Source of the DNA: UBA652 sp964598235
GTDB taxonomy: Bacteria > Pseudomonadota > Gammaproteobacteria > Nitrosococcales > Methylophagaceae
DNA: 64,000 bases
NCBI GenBank assembly: GCA_964598235.1
Contig: CAZRAY010000001.1
Location: 1-64,000 of the forward strand
Direction of reading: 5' to 3'
Position 1 is the stretch's first letter. Each line of letters opens with the position of its first letter. The position numbers were made by a program, and so were the translations under genes. Positions 7,974-16,397 of the stretch are shown here, in pieces. The notes under the pieces are model-generated. The model saw only the letters and a program-made list of their open reading frames with translations, searched no databases and had not been told where the DNA came from.

Positions 7974-9260
7974 ATGGATAGATTAATGATCATAGGCTCA
8001 GGCCCGCTTTCCGGTGAAATTCGGATTTCAGGTGCAAAAAATGCGGCGTTACCGATTTTGATGGGGACGTTGCTGGCGAGTGAGCCAGTGAAAGTGAGCA
8101 ATGTGCCACATTTACATGATATTACAACTACGCTTGAATTATTGGGCCGAATGGGCGTGAGTCTGACAGTAGACGAACGATCTGGCGTGGAGATTGATCC
8201 GACAACCTTAACTGAAACAGAAGCACCGTATGACTTAGTGAAAACGATGCGCGCCTCTATTTTGGTACTGGGTCCACTGTTAGCAAAATATGGTAAAGCG
8301 GATGTGTCGCTTCCCGGTGGTTGTGCGATTGGTTCTCGGCCTGTTGATCTGCATTTGCGTGGTTTGGAGCAGATGGGGGCAAAAATTAAAGTTGAAAACG
8401 GCTATGTACGTGCAACAGCAGAGGGTGGCCTGAAAGGTGCGCATTTGTTTATGGACCAAGTCACGGTAACAGGTACTGAAAACTTGATGATGGCGGCAAC
8501 GTTAGCACATGGCCAAACGATTATTGAGAATGCAGCGAGAGAACCAGAAGTGGTGGATCTCGCTCACTTTTTGAATGCAATGGGTGCCAAAGTGAGTGGT
8601 ATGGGTACGGATACATTGGTGATTGATGGGGTTGAACAATTACACGGCGCAAGCTATAAGATTCTACCTGACCGAATTGAAACAGGGACTTACCTGGTTG
8701 CGGCGGCGATTACGCGTGGCAAAGTAAAATTGAAAGATACGGATGCCAATCAGTTGGAAGCGGTGTTGTTGAAATTGGAAGAAGCGGGTGCAGATATTGA
8801 GATCGGTGACGATTGGATATCTTTAGATATGCATGGTAAACGACCCAAAGCAGTGAGTATTCGTACAGCACCTTATCCTGCTTTCCCGACAGATATGCAG
8901 GCACAATTTACGGCCTTAAATTCAGTGGCAAAAGGTCAAGCAACCATTGTGGAAACGGTGTTTGAAAATCGGTTTATGCATGTGCAAGAATTGCAGCGCA
9001 TGGGTGCGGATTTGCGAATTGAGGGAAACACAGTTTTTTGCAATGGACGCAAAAAGTTAACCGCAGCGCCAGTAATGGCAACAGACTTACGCGCCTCGGC
9101 AAGTTTGGTCATCGCGGCCTTATTAGCAGAAGGTGAAACAGTGGTTGATCGTATTTATCATATCGACCGCGGTTATGAATGTATTGAAGAAAAACTACAG
9201 CAGTTGGGTGGCAAAATTCGCCGTGTGCCAAGCGCTGCGCGGATGAGTATGACAGGGTAA
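7974..9260 (+). CDS. murA: UDP-N-acetylglucosamine 1-carboxyvinyltransferase MurA
   Basis: A 428-residue enzyme, slightly longer than the usual 419 or so. It transfers enolpyruvate from PEP to UDP-GlcNAc, the first committed step of peptidoglycan synthesis, in the cytoplasm. Visible features are SGAKNAALPIL (Lys22 and Asn23, substrate binding), SLPGGCAIGSRPVDLHL with the catalytic Cys117 (the fosfomycin target), and the EPSP-synthase repeats continuing to LRASASLVIAALLAEG. It lies in the long operon four bases before hisG. Confidence 0.97.
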   Translation: MDRLMIIGSGPLSGEIRISGAKNAALPILMGTLLASEPVKVSNVPHLHDITTTLELLGRMGVSLTVDERSGVEIDPTTLTETEAPYDLVKTMRASILVLGPLLAKYGKADVSLPGGCAIGSRPVDLHLRGLEQMGAKIKVENGYVRATAEGGLKGAHLFMDQVTVTGTENLMMAATLAHGQTIIENAAREPEVVDLAHFLNAMGAKVSGMGTDTLVIDGVEQLHGASYKILPDRIETGTYLVAAAITRGKVKLKDTDANQLEAVLLKLEEAGADIEIGDDWISLDMHGKRPKAVSIRTAPYPAFPTDMQAQFTALNSVAKGQATIVETVFENRFMHVQELQRMGADLRIEGNTVFCNGRKKLTAAPVMATDLRASASLVIAALLAEGETVVDRIYHIDRGYECIEEKLQQLGGKIRRVPSAARMSMTG

Positions 9261-9264
9261 GCTG

Positions 9265-9903
9265 ATGAAAAACATGTTAACACTGGCCTTATCAAAAGGT
9301 CGGATTTTTAAAGAAACATTACCGTTATTGGCAGCGGCAGGCATTGTGCCCTTGGATGATCCTGAAACGAGTCGAAAATTGATTTTGCGCACTAGCCAGC
9401 CGAATGTGCAGTTGATTATTGTACGCGCATCAGATGTCCCTACTTATGTTGAATATGGTGGTGCTGATATCGGCGTAGCAGGGAAAGATGTGTTACTAGA
9501 GCATCCGCATGCTGATTTATATGAACCGGTTGATTTGCAGATTGCAAAGTGCAAATTGATGACGGCGGGTAGAGAAGCAGATCAAAACCCGGTTGGCCGC
9601 TTAAAAGTGGCGACAAAGTTTATTGAAAGTACGAAACGGTTTTATGCGCAGAAAGGCCAGCAAGTTGAGATCATCAAACTATACGGTTCGATGGAATTAG
9701 CACCGATTGTTGGTATGGCGGATGTGATTGTGGATGTGGTTGACACGGGAAACACCTTGCGAGCAAATGGGCTTGTACCGCTGGAACACATTGCAGATAT
9801 TAGTTCACGCCTCGTGGTAAATAAAGCCTCAATGAAAACAAAACATGCACAGATCCAAAAATTGATTGATCAGGTGCGCGAAGCTGTTAAAGACAATGCT
9901 TAA
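9265..9903 (+). CDS. hisG: ATP phosphoribosyltransferase, short form HisG
   Basis: At 212 residues this is the short (HisG-S) form, which lacks the C-terminal regulatory domain and in other bacteria works only as a hetero-octamer with HisZ. No hisZ is in this window. Family features are LTLALSKGRIFKETLPLLAAAG at the start, YGGADIGVAGKDVL, and the PRPP-binding VIVDVVDTGNTLRANGL near the C-terminus. It carries out the first step of histidine biosynthesis. Its stop overlaps the hisD start by eight bases. Confidence 0.95.
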   Translation: MKNMLTLALSKGRIFKETLPLLAAAGIVPLDDPETSRKLILRTSQPNVQLIIVRASDVPTYVEYGGADIGVAGKDVLLEHPHADLYEPVDLQIAKCKLMTAGREADQNPVGRLKVATKFIESTKRFYAQKGQQVEIIKLYGSMELAPIVGMADVIVDVVDTGNTLRANGLVPLEHIADISSRLVVNKASMKTKHAQIQKLIDQVREAVKDNA

Positions 9904-11194
9904 GTTACAACAACTCAATACGGAAGACTCGAGTTTCTGGCTGCAACTTGAAGGCCTCTTGGCATGGGAAGCGTCATCGGATACCGTGGTGCAAGATACG
10001 GTCAAAGATATTTTGGCACGAGTGAAATCAGAAGGTGATGCAGCGGTATTAGAATTCACGAACCGTTTTGACAGGATGGATGCCAGTAGCCTTACTGAAT
10101 TGGAAATTCCACTTGATCGGGCACAGATGGCATTAACGAGTATTCCTGCGGTACAACGTGAAGCATTAGAAACTGCGGCGGCGCGTGTGCGTGGTTACCA
10201 TGAACACCAAAAGCAAGAATCTTGGCAATATACAGAAGCAGATGGTACGGTTTTAGGCCAACAAATTACGGCATTAGATCGTGCTGGTTTATATGTGCCG
10301 GGCGGTAAAGCGGCTTATCCTTCTTCTGTTTTGATGAATGCTATCCCTGCGAAAGTTGCCGGTGTGAATGAATTGATTATGGTGGTGCCGACGCCAGATG
10401 GAGAGGTAAATAATTTAGTCTTAGCCGCTGCCGCGATTGCCGGTGTTGATAGGATCTTTGCAATTGGTGGGGCACAAGCTATCGCTGCATTAGCATATGG
10501 CACGGAAACGATTCCACAAGTGGATAAGATTGTCGGCCCAGGCAACATCTATGTGGCGACAGCAAAAGGTATGGTCTTTGGTACGGTCGGTATTGATATG
10601 ATTGCAGGGCCTTCTGAAATTCTTGTCGTGTGCGATGGCAAAACGGATCCTGAATGGATTGCCATGGATCTGTTCTCGCAAGCAGAGCATGATGAAGATG
10701 CCCAGTCTATTTTGATTTCACCAGATACAGATTTTTTAAAACGGGTTGCTGACGCGATTGAACGACTGCTACCGACGATGGAACGCCAAGACATTATTGA
10801 AGCCTCATTAAAAAGACGTGGTGCTTTTATTCAGGTGAAAGACTTAGATGAAGCGCTCGAGGTCATTAACTTTATTGCCCCTGAACATTTAGAACTATCA
10901 GTGGAAGCGCCTGAAGAAATGGCGAAACAAGTCAAGCATGCAGGTGCTATCTTTATGGGGCGTTATACGGCAGAGGCGCTAGGTGATTATTGTGCGGGCC
11001 CAAATCATGTATTACCAACCTCACGCACAGCTCGGTTTAGCTCACCATTAGGCGTTTATGATTTTCAAAAGCGGTCTAGCTTAATCAATGTATCAGCAGC
11101 GGGCGCGCAAACATTAGGCCAAGTGGCTTCTGTGTTAGCGCGTGGAGAAAGTTTAACGGCGCATGCAAGATCAGCAGAGTACCGGTTAAAGTGA
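9896..11194 (+). CDS. hisD: Histidinol dehydrogenase HisD
   Basis: A 432-residue enzyme, normal for HisD. It oxidises L-histidinol to L-histidine in two NAD-dependent steps. Key stretches are GLYVPGGKAAYPSSVLMNAI, the NAD-site region IFAIGGAQAIAALAYGT, KIVGPGNIYVATAKG, GIDMIAGPSEILVV, the zinc-site QAEHDEDAQSILIS, and NFIAPEHLEL. The ATG at 9896 is used, overlapping hisG by eight bases; an in-frame ATG at 9866 would overlap by 38 bases and adds nothing family-like. hisC follows with a four-base overlap. Confidence 0.96.
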   Translation: MLKLQQLNTEDSSFWLQLEGLLAWEASSDTVVQDTVKDILARVKSEGDAAVLEFTNRFDRMDASSLTELEIPLDRAQMALTSIPAVQREALETAAARVRGYHEHQKQESWQYTEADGTVLGQQITALDRAGLYVPGGKAAYPSSVLMNAIPAKVAGVNELIMVVPTPDGEVNNLVLAAAAIAGVDRIFAIGGAQAIAALAYGTETIPQVDKIVGPGNIYVATAKGMVFGTVGIDMIAGPSEILVVCDGKTDPEWIAMDLFSQAEHDEDAQSILISPDTDFLKRVADAIERLLPTMERQDIIEASLKRRGAFIQVKDLDEALEVINFIAPEHLELSVEAPEEMAKQVKHAGAIFMGRYTAEALGDYCAGPNHVLPTSRTARFSSPLGVYDFQKRSSLINVSAAGAQTLGQVASVLARGESLTAHARSAEYRLK

Positions 11195-12246
11195 GTGAAT
11201 TTTGGAGCCCAATTGTTCATACGCTTGAGCCTTATGTGCCAGGCGAGCAACCCAAGGCAGCTAATTTAATTAAGCTCAACACCAATGAAAATCCGTATGG
11301 TCCTTCACCGAGAGTAATCGATGCGATTAAAGTGGCCACCGATGCAGGCTTGCAGCTTTACCCTGATCCCAATGCGACTGAACTCAAACAGACGATTGCC
11401 GATTATCATCAGATTGGAGTTGATCATGTCTTTGTCGGCAATGGTTCGGATGAAGTGTTGGCGCATGTGTTCCATGCTTTATTCCAGCATGAAGCACCGA
11501 TATTATTCCCAGATATTACTTATAGCTTCTATTCTGTTTATTGCAAACTCTATCAAATAGACTCTGAACTGATTCCGCTGACGGAAGATTTTAGTTTAGA
11601 TATAGCAGACTATCAGCAAGAAAATGGCGGCATTATTTTCCCGAACCCAAATGCGCCGACAGGCAAAGGGCTGGGATTAGCAGAAATAGAAACGTTACTA
11701 AAATCGAACACACAATCCGTAGTCGTTATCGATGAAGCCTATATTGATTTTGGCGGCGAATCGGCGATTAGTTTAGTGAAGCAATATCCGAATCTATTAG
11801 TCACACAAACGCTGTCAAAATCGCGTTCGTTAGCCGGTATGCGGATTGGTTTTGCCATTGGGCATCCAGAGTTGATTGATGCGCTCACTCGGGTAAAAGA
11901 TAGCTTTAATTCCTATCCTATGGATAAGCTGGCTATTGCCGCCGGCGTGGCCGCTTTTGCTGATGAAGATTATTTTCAGCAAACGCGACAAGCGATTATG
12001 GATAGCCGAGAAGCATTGATTGTCGAATTAATTGAATTGGGCTTTGACGTCGTGTCCTCAGAAGCGAACTTCGTGTTTGCCAAACATCCTAAATTTAATG
12101 CCAGCGATATTGCTGAATCGCTTCGCAAGCAAGATATTATCGTGCGCTATTTCGATAAAGCCAGAATCAACCAGCATTTACGGATCACGATTGGTACAGA
12201 AGCTGAAAATCAACAGTTAATATCTGTACTCAGAAAGGTATTATGA
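11191..12246 (+). CDS. hisC: Histidinol-phosphate aminotransferase HisC
   Basis: A 351-residue fold-type I PLP enzyme that converts imidazole-acetol phosphate to histidinol phosphate. Recognisable parts are KLNTNENPYGPSPRV near the N-terminus, IIFPNPNAPTGKGL, VVIDEAYIDFGG, the PLP-lysine region TLSKSRSLAGMRIGFAIG, and the C-terminal INQHLRITIG. It starts at a GTG inside the end of hisD and is the last gene of the operon. A strong hairpin terminator follows. Confidence 0.95.
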   Translation: MSEFWSPIVHTLEPYVPGEQPKAANLIKLNTNENPYGPSPRVIDAIKVATDAGLQLYPDPNATELKQTIADYHQIGVDHVFVGNGSDEVLAHVFHALFQHEAPILFPDITYSFYSVYCKLYQIDSELIPLTEDFSLDIADYQQENGGIIFPNPNAPTGKGLGLAEIETLLKSNTQSVVVIDEAYIDFGGESAISLVKQYPNLLVTQTLSKSRSLAGMRIGFAIGHPELIDALTRVKDSFNSYPMDKLAIAAGVAAFADEDYFQQTRQAIMDSREALIVELIELGFDVVSSEANFVFAKHPKFNASDIAESLRKQDIIVRYFDKARINQHLRITIGTEAENQQLISVLRKVL

Positions 12247-12274
12247 TTTTTATTACCAAGTTAAATCAAGGCAA

Positions 12275-12302
12275 AGAAAAGGGGCTTAACGCCCCTTTTC
12301 TT
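12275..12302. terminator. Bidirectional Rho-independent terminator
   Basis: AGAAAAGGGGC pairs with GCCCCTTTTCT around a 5-base loop (TTAAC), with T-rich sequence following on both strands. It ends the mla-murA-his operon on the plus strand and the convergent IPTL-CTERM gene on the minus strand. Confidence 0.92.
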
Positions 12303-12322
12303 ATGGTTATATTTTTGAGGGA

Positions 12323-13000
12323 TTAATTGTGCTGGTGACGAAGAAACCAAACCGCACCCATCATTAACATTAAACCCGCTAATAAGAATAGCGCCCATTG
12401 CCCTAACGTTGGTATTGTTGAGGGGGCTGCAGCAGGGAAAATACAGTCAATTACGAGATTTCGATGTCCAGCGAAAGTGGGATTTCCGCCTGTGGCAGGT
12501 ACATTAAAAGATAAGGTGCCAGGAAGATTCCAAGAGAGAGTAGTCGTATTAAGGGATATAACAGCAGGACCACTACCAAGAATAGCATTGCTGGCAAAGC
12601 TATGACCGACGCCAAGCACAACTGTGTCTGGCGCAGGGGTGAAGTCACCAACACTTTCTGGGACACCGGTCGAGTTATTAGAAAGATGGAAAAAATCTAA
12701 GGATACGGTACAAGATGTTGCCGTTACTGGTGGAGGGGGTAAAGTATAAGTAAAGTTTCGAAGGATAACAGGATTATCATTGCCAGAAAAGACTGCGGTT
12801 GGATCTATAACTGACGAGATTATTTGGTCAGCCGTCCCTGAAACGGTTAGCCCTGAAACGGTGCTTGTATAGGTATTACCGCCGCCTGCCGCAAGCCAAT
12901 TATCAGCCCGGATATCGTAGCTAGCAACAACGACTGCTTGAGATACGCTTGAAATAAAGTAGAGCGATAAGAAAAAACATAATTTCAGATAGGTATTCAT
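12323..13000 (-). CDS. Exported protein with IPTL-CTERM sorting tail
   Basis: A 225-residue protein with a signal peptide (LCFFLSLYFISSVSQAV) and the tail STIPTLGQWALFLLAGL, a hydrophobic span, then FLRHQHN. The body is beta-rich, with many Thr, Ser, Asn and Pro, and resembles no domain I can name. GAGGG lies seven bases before the ATG, a good ribosome binding site. Only the tail resembles the protein at 1316-1867; the bodies look unrelated, so the shared tail is a sorting signal and the two are probably not paralogues. Confidence 0.8.
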   Translation of the reverse strand: MNTYLKLCFFLSLYFISSVSQAVVVASYDIRADNWLAAGGGNTYTSTVSGLTVSGTADQIISSVIDPTAVFSGNDNPVILRNFTYTLPPPPVTATSCTVSLDFFHLSNNSTGVPESVGDFTPAPDTVVLGVGHSFASNAILGSGPAVISLNTTTLSWNLPGTLSFNVPATGGNPTFAGHRNLVIDCIFPAAAPSTIPTLGQWALFLLAGLMLMMGAVWFLRHQHN

Positions 13001-13123
13001 TTTATTCCCTCGGTTAATGAAGTTGTAAGAAGTTAAAACTTGTCAATGAATTAAATTTATGGTGGAAACTATAATAACATAAGTTTAATGAGAAAAACGT
13101 GACTTGCTTCGCTGTTAGGTTGT

Positions 13124-13390
13124 TTATCTGAGTTGACTATTTTTACTCCCTCGGCGATTAAACATCGTAGAATGAGCATTTTGAAAATCAAGCTCTGATT
13201 GACACTGAATGCAAAGCCGCACACCTGCAATCGCCTTCCGCCGCGCTTCGGGGATAGCGGATTCACATTTTTTACAATGCGTTAAACCTTCACCCGCAGG
13301 CAACTGGCTACGTGCTTCCTTTATCGCATCTTCAACGCTCGCATCTATTTGATCTTGTACTGCCCCATCTCGGGACCAACCACCAGCCAT
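13124..13390 (-). CDS. DksA/TraR-type C4 zinc-finger protein
   Basis: An 88-residue protein with MAGGWSRDGAVQDQIDAS at the start, a typical opening of the small DksA/TraR C4 zinc-finger proteins (YbiI-like). The four zinc cysteines are in HCKKCESAIPEARRKAI and LCIQCQ. Relatives bind the secondary channel of RNA polymerase or are of unknown role. The tail DFQNAHSTMFNRRGSKNS is unusual, and a decayed copy of just this tail is found at 14716-14810, beyond the desaturase gene. Confidence 0.88.
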   Translation of the reverse strand: MAGGWSRDGAVQDQIDASVEDAIKEARSQLPAGEGLTHCKKCESAIPEARRKAIAGVRLCIQCQSELDFQNAHSTMFNRRGSKNSQLR

Positions 13391-13427
13391 TATTTATGTT
13401 CCAAAATATATTTAATTTTGAGGTATA

Positions 13428-14543
13428 TCATAATGATAGCATGGATGTTTTTCCGGTCATGATATCAACAGCCTTAAAGAGTCGTTTAAATACAGACTCT
13501 TGTCGATAAGGAATACCATGTTTCTTGCAGACCGCTGCTACCTTGGGTTGTACATATTTATATTGACTTAATGGGATATCAGGCCATAAGTGATGCTCTA
13601 CTTGGTAATTCAACCAACCATACCAAAAATCGTTAAAATCAGAGCCTGTGGGATAATTGACAGAGCCGAGAATTTGACGAAGATAAAATTCACCACGGCT
13701 TTTAGCTTTTTTATCAAACATCATGACATCATCGCCAGCATGGTTTGGAATAATAACTAAAAAACTATGTAGGTTAGTGAATATTTCGGCCATTAAAGAG
13801 TTTAATAATACATTTACAGCCGCAATTAACCCTAAAGGTATAAATAATAAAGGAAGTAAAATAAAACGAAATAACACATAAGGTAAGATGCTCTGAAACC
13901 AAAGGGATCTTCCTTGCTTCGTAAATAAGCTCCACGCGCCTATTGCAGTTGTTTCTGGTTCACTTTCACCGTTTCGACGTGCATGGTACAAGCGTAATTC
14001 TTTATGTGTTCTTGGTGTGTAATATAATATTTTCCAGAATGGTGCAAAAACACCAATGATAATATACCGTAACCACATTGGTATTTTTGACTGTCTTAAA
14101 CGTTCACAATTATGTTGTAAATGATCAGGGTCTCGGGCCTCACCTAAGTTATAGTGATGCAATACATCATGTTCCTGATGCCAACCTTCGGGTGTGATCC
14201 AGTCAGGCCAATCTAAGAATCGTCTCCAACCGATAGCAAACCGTTTGCTCGTATATTTAGAGGGAACATCAATTATTTTGTCATAACCTTTGTGTGCAAT
14301 GGGGTGTGTTAATTGCGTCCACCGTGAAAAATTGCCAAGACTAATTAATAATGCTGAAATTGGATTGGGAATAATCCATGCCGTTCCATAACCAAGGAAT
14401 AGGCATATTTTCCCCCAACGTTCCATTTTTTTTAGATGTTGAAAGTCCTTTTCCCCAACTCGTGCCAAGACCTCTTGGTGAATTTCATTGAGATCTATAG
14501 CCAGCTGCTTTTTATTGATTTTTTCGTAATTTTGTAAATTCAA
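13428..14543 (-). CDS. Membrane fatty acid desaturase family protein
   Basis: A 371-residue membrane protein with the three histidine boxes of the acyl-lipid desaturase superfamily: HPIAHKGYDK, HQEHDVLHHYNLG, and near the C-terminus NYQVEHHLWPDIP. These bind the di-iron centre. Hydrophobic spans surround them. The substrate is probably a membrane-lipid acyl chain, but carotenoid or hydrocarbon substrates cannot be excluded. No regulator or electron donor lies beside it. It is bracketed by an intact dksA-like gene and a relic of one, which suggests local rearrangement. Confidence 0.87.
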   Translation of the reverse strand: MNLQNYEKINKKQLAIDLNEIHQEVLARVGEKDFQHLKKMERWGKICLFLGYGTAWIIPNPISALLISLGNFSRWTQLTHPIAHKGYDKIIDVPSKYTSKRFAIGWRRFLDWPDWITPEGWHQEHDVLHHYNLGEARDPDHLQHNCERLRQSKIPMWLRYIIIGVFAPFWKILYYTPRTHKELRLYHARRNGESEPETTAIGAWSLFTKQGRSLWFQSILPYVLFRFILLPLLFIPLGLIAAVNVLLNSLMAEIFTNLHSFLVIIPNHAGDDVMMFDKKAKSRGEFYLRQILGSVNYPTGSDFNDFWYGWLNYQVEHHLWPDIPLSQYKYVQPKVAAVCKKHGIPYRQESVFKRLFKAVDIMTGKTSMLSL

Positions 14544-14715
14544 AGTATCTGCCTCTCCTCAGATTCTTCCCCGCCCCAAAAATTTTGAGATGGCAACGGC
14601 GTATTATACCTCTAAAGGGGGAGTATTTGCCATATTAATTTACAGCAGTTTTATTAAGTATAGTTTAAAATAATAGAGAAGATTGACAAAGGGACTTTTT
14701 TATTTTAGTGGATAT
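14544..14715. other. Non-coding, AT-rich part of the gap upstream of the desaturase
   Basis: This is the first part of a 388-base gap between the desaturase and DUF4126 genes. I see no open reading frame of note and no strong hairpin. It must hold the desaturase promoter on the minus strand. A TATAAT-like sequence occurs near 14612-14617 (plus-strand tattat), but no clear -35 partner was identified. Confidence 0.4.
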
Positions 14716-14810
14716 TTATCCTGTATTCACCACTGGACTGTTTTTATTTCCTCGGTAGTTAAACATCGCAGCAGATACATTTTTTAAATGTAAGTTGACA
14801 TCCCTCCCAT
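14716..14810 (-). pseudogene. Relic of a dksA-like zinc-finger gene (3' end only)
   Basis: On the minus strand this encodes LHLKNVSAAMFNYRGNKNS followed by a short tail and a TAA at 14718-14716. It matches the C-terminal tail DFQNAHSTMFNRRGSKNS of the intact protein at 13124-13390. The DNA also aligns: by eye about 58 bases around 14741-14800 match roughly 13135-13195 with perhaps 70% identity, including an identical ttaaacatcg. Upstream of the tail the frame soon hits a stop, and no zinc-finger cysteines remain. It is therefore a decayed partial copy. Confidence 0.7.
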
Positions 14811-14931
14811 CAGATTCTAATTATTTTTGTGTCGAAGAATTTCAGCTGCCGAGAAAATAATAACGAAAGCTAAACAATATTGGGAAATAGACTCCATTCC
14901 ATGGGGCCAGTTCGGAGTGGGGATACAATAC

Positions 14932-15561
14932 TTAACCCTCAATCAGCCCATCCTTACTAGGATTCTCACACAAGGCTAACCAACTCCCAACCTTACGGAA
15001 CACATATTTCAGAATCTTCCATAATTTTGGTAATAACCAAATCATGAGAAATACAAACAGTACTAGGGTGATTACAAACCAAAGCGGATGGTGCAAGGCG
15101 GCCCAAAGCCCACCAATAACGACGATATCTTCACCTAATGATGCACTGATATTGCTAAGCGGTTCTGGTGAGGTGTTAATCAGTAGGCGACTACCCATTT
15201 TGGTGGCGTGGGTGCCTGCGGCGAGTGTACCGCCGAGCAATCCTGCTGTGAGTTCCATCACGGGGGTGACATCTCCCACGGCACTGGCAGCGAGCATGGC
15301 GCCAGCAGGGATGCGGATAAAGGTATGGATGGCATCCCAGGCGGAATCGACACCAGGGATTTTGTCAGCAAAAAATTCAATGGCATACATCAATGCGGCA
15401 GCAGTAATGACCATGGAGTTTTCAAGAATTTCTAGGCCGGGCGGTAAATCAACGCCACCGGTTGCACCCATAAAACCGAGCATGACGATGGTGGCATAGA
15501 GGTTGATGCCGCTTGCCCATGCGGCGCCCATGCTGAGCGCAATAATACTAACAATATCCAT
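14932..15561 (-). CDS. DUF4126 family membrane protein
   Basis: A 209-residue integral membrane protein with several hydrophobic spans. The sequence SMGAAWASGINLYATIVMLG, then AIEFFADKIPGVDSAWDAIH and IPAGAMLAASAVGD, is the DUF4126 signature. No biochemical function is established for this family. It is transcribed divergently from the nif3-like gene with about 60 bases between them. Confidence 0.85.
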   Translation of the reverse strand: MDIVSIIALSMGAAWASGINLYATIVMLGFMGATGGVDLPPGLEILENSMVITAAALMYAIEFFADKIPGVDSAWDAIHTFIRIPAGAMLAASAVGDVTPVMELTAGLLGGTLAAGTHATKMGSRLLINTSPEPLSNISASLGEDIVVIGGLWAALHHPLWFVITLVLFVFLMIWLLPKLWKILKYVFRKVGSWLALCENPSKDGLIEG

Positions 15562-15584
15562 AATGAAACCCCTTTGTTACGTGG

Positions 15585-15610
15585 TATAGTGTGCCTTTGC
15601 ACATTATACT
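15585..15610. promoter_or_regulatory. Near-palindrome in a divergent promoter region
   Basis: TATAGTGTGC and GCACATTATA form an inverted repeat with one mismatch around a 4-base centre (CTTT). It lies between the divergent DUF4126 and nif3 genes. TATACT at 15605-15610 could be a -10 box for nif3; transcription would then start only a few bases before the ATG at 15624. An operator role is possible but unproven. Confidence 0.4.
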
Positions 15611-15623
15611 GATACTTTCATAG

Positions 15624-16382
15624 ATGATAACCCGAACAGACCTATTATCCTATCTTGATGCCTTGTTATCACCCGAACAGTTTCAAGATTACTGCCCGAA
15701 TGGCTTGCAGGTGGCAGGAAAAGAAGAGATCGCGACGTTGGTGACAGGGGTGACAGCGAGTCAGGCACTGTTAGATGCTGCGATGGCGGTGGGTGCGGAT
15801 GCAGTTTTGGTGCATCACGGTTATTTTTGGAAGGGTGAAAATCCTTGTGTGACGGGGTTGAAACAACAACGTTTACGCACTTTATTATTAAATGATGTAA
15901 ATTTGATGGCTTATCATTTGCCTTTGGATGGACATGCGGAACTGGGTAATAATGTGCAGTTGGCGAAGGCGCTAGGACTTGAGGTGACGGGTTCCATTGC
16001 AGGAACGGGAACACCTGAATTAGCTTTGTGCGGACGCTTACCTACTGCGCAGTCAACAGATAATTTAGCCACAATGCTAGTCGCTAAATTAGATCATGTT
16101 CCGCTAGTGATTAAAGGACATGATCGGCTGATTGCTTCGGTGGGCTGGTGCACGGGTGCGGCACAAGGTTATCTTGAGCAAGCGGCAGCAGCCGGTTTGG
16201 ATGCTTTTATTAGTGGCGAGGTGTCAGAACAAACTACGCATTTAGCTCGTGAGTTAGGAATTACTTACTTCGCTGCGGGCCATCATGCGACGGAGCGTTA
16301 TGGTGTTCAAGCACTGGGTGCGCATCTTGCGGTACAATTCGATATTGAACATCAATTTATAGACATACCCAATCCAGTTTAA
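15624..16382 (+). CDS. Nif3-like dinuclear metal centre hexameric protein
   Basis: A 252-residue NIF3/YbgI family protein of normal length. Metal-binding motifs are visible: VLVHHGYFWKGENP, AYHLPLDGHAELGNN, and near the C-terminus AAGHHATERYG. Members form toroidal hexamers with a two-metal site; proposed roles include GTP cyclohydrolase-like activity, but function is unsettled. There is no obvious ribosome binding site before the ATG, and the nearby -10-like box suggests a very short leader. Confidence 0.92.
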   Translation: MITRTDLLSYLDALLSPEQFQDYCPNGLQVAGKEEIATLVTGVTASQALLDAAMAVGADAVLVHHGYFWKGENPCVTGLKQQRLRTLLLNDVNLMAYHLPLDGHAELGNNVQLAKALGLEVTGSIAGTGTPELALCGRLPTAQSTDNLATMLVAKLDHVPLVIKGHDRLIASVGWCTGAAQGYLEQAAAAGLDAFISGEVSEQTTHLARELGITYFAAGHHATERYGVQALGAHLAVQFDIEHQFIDIPNPV

Positions 16383-16397
16383 AAGGCATTATTTGGT

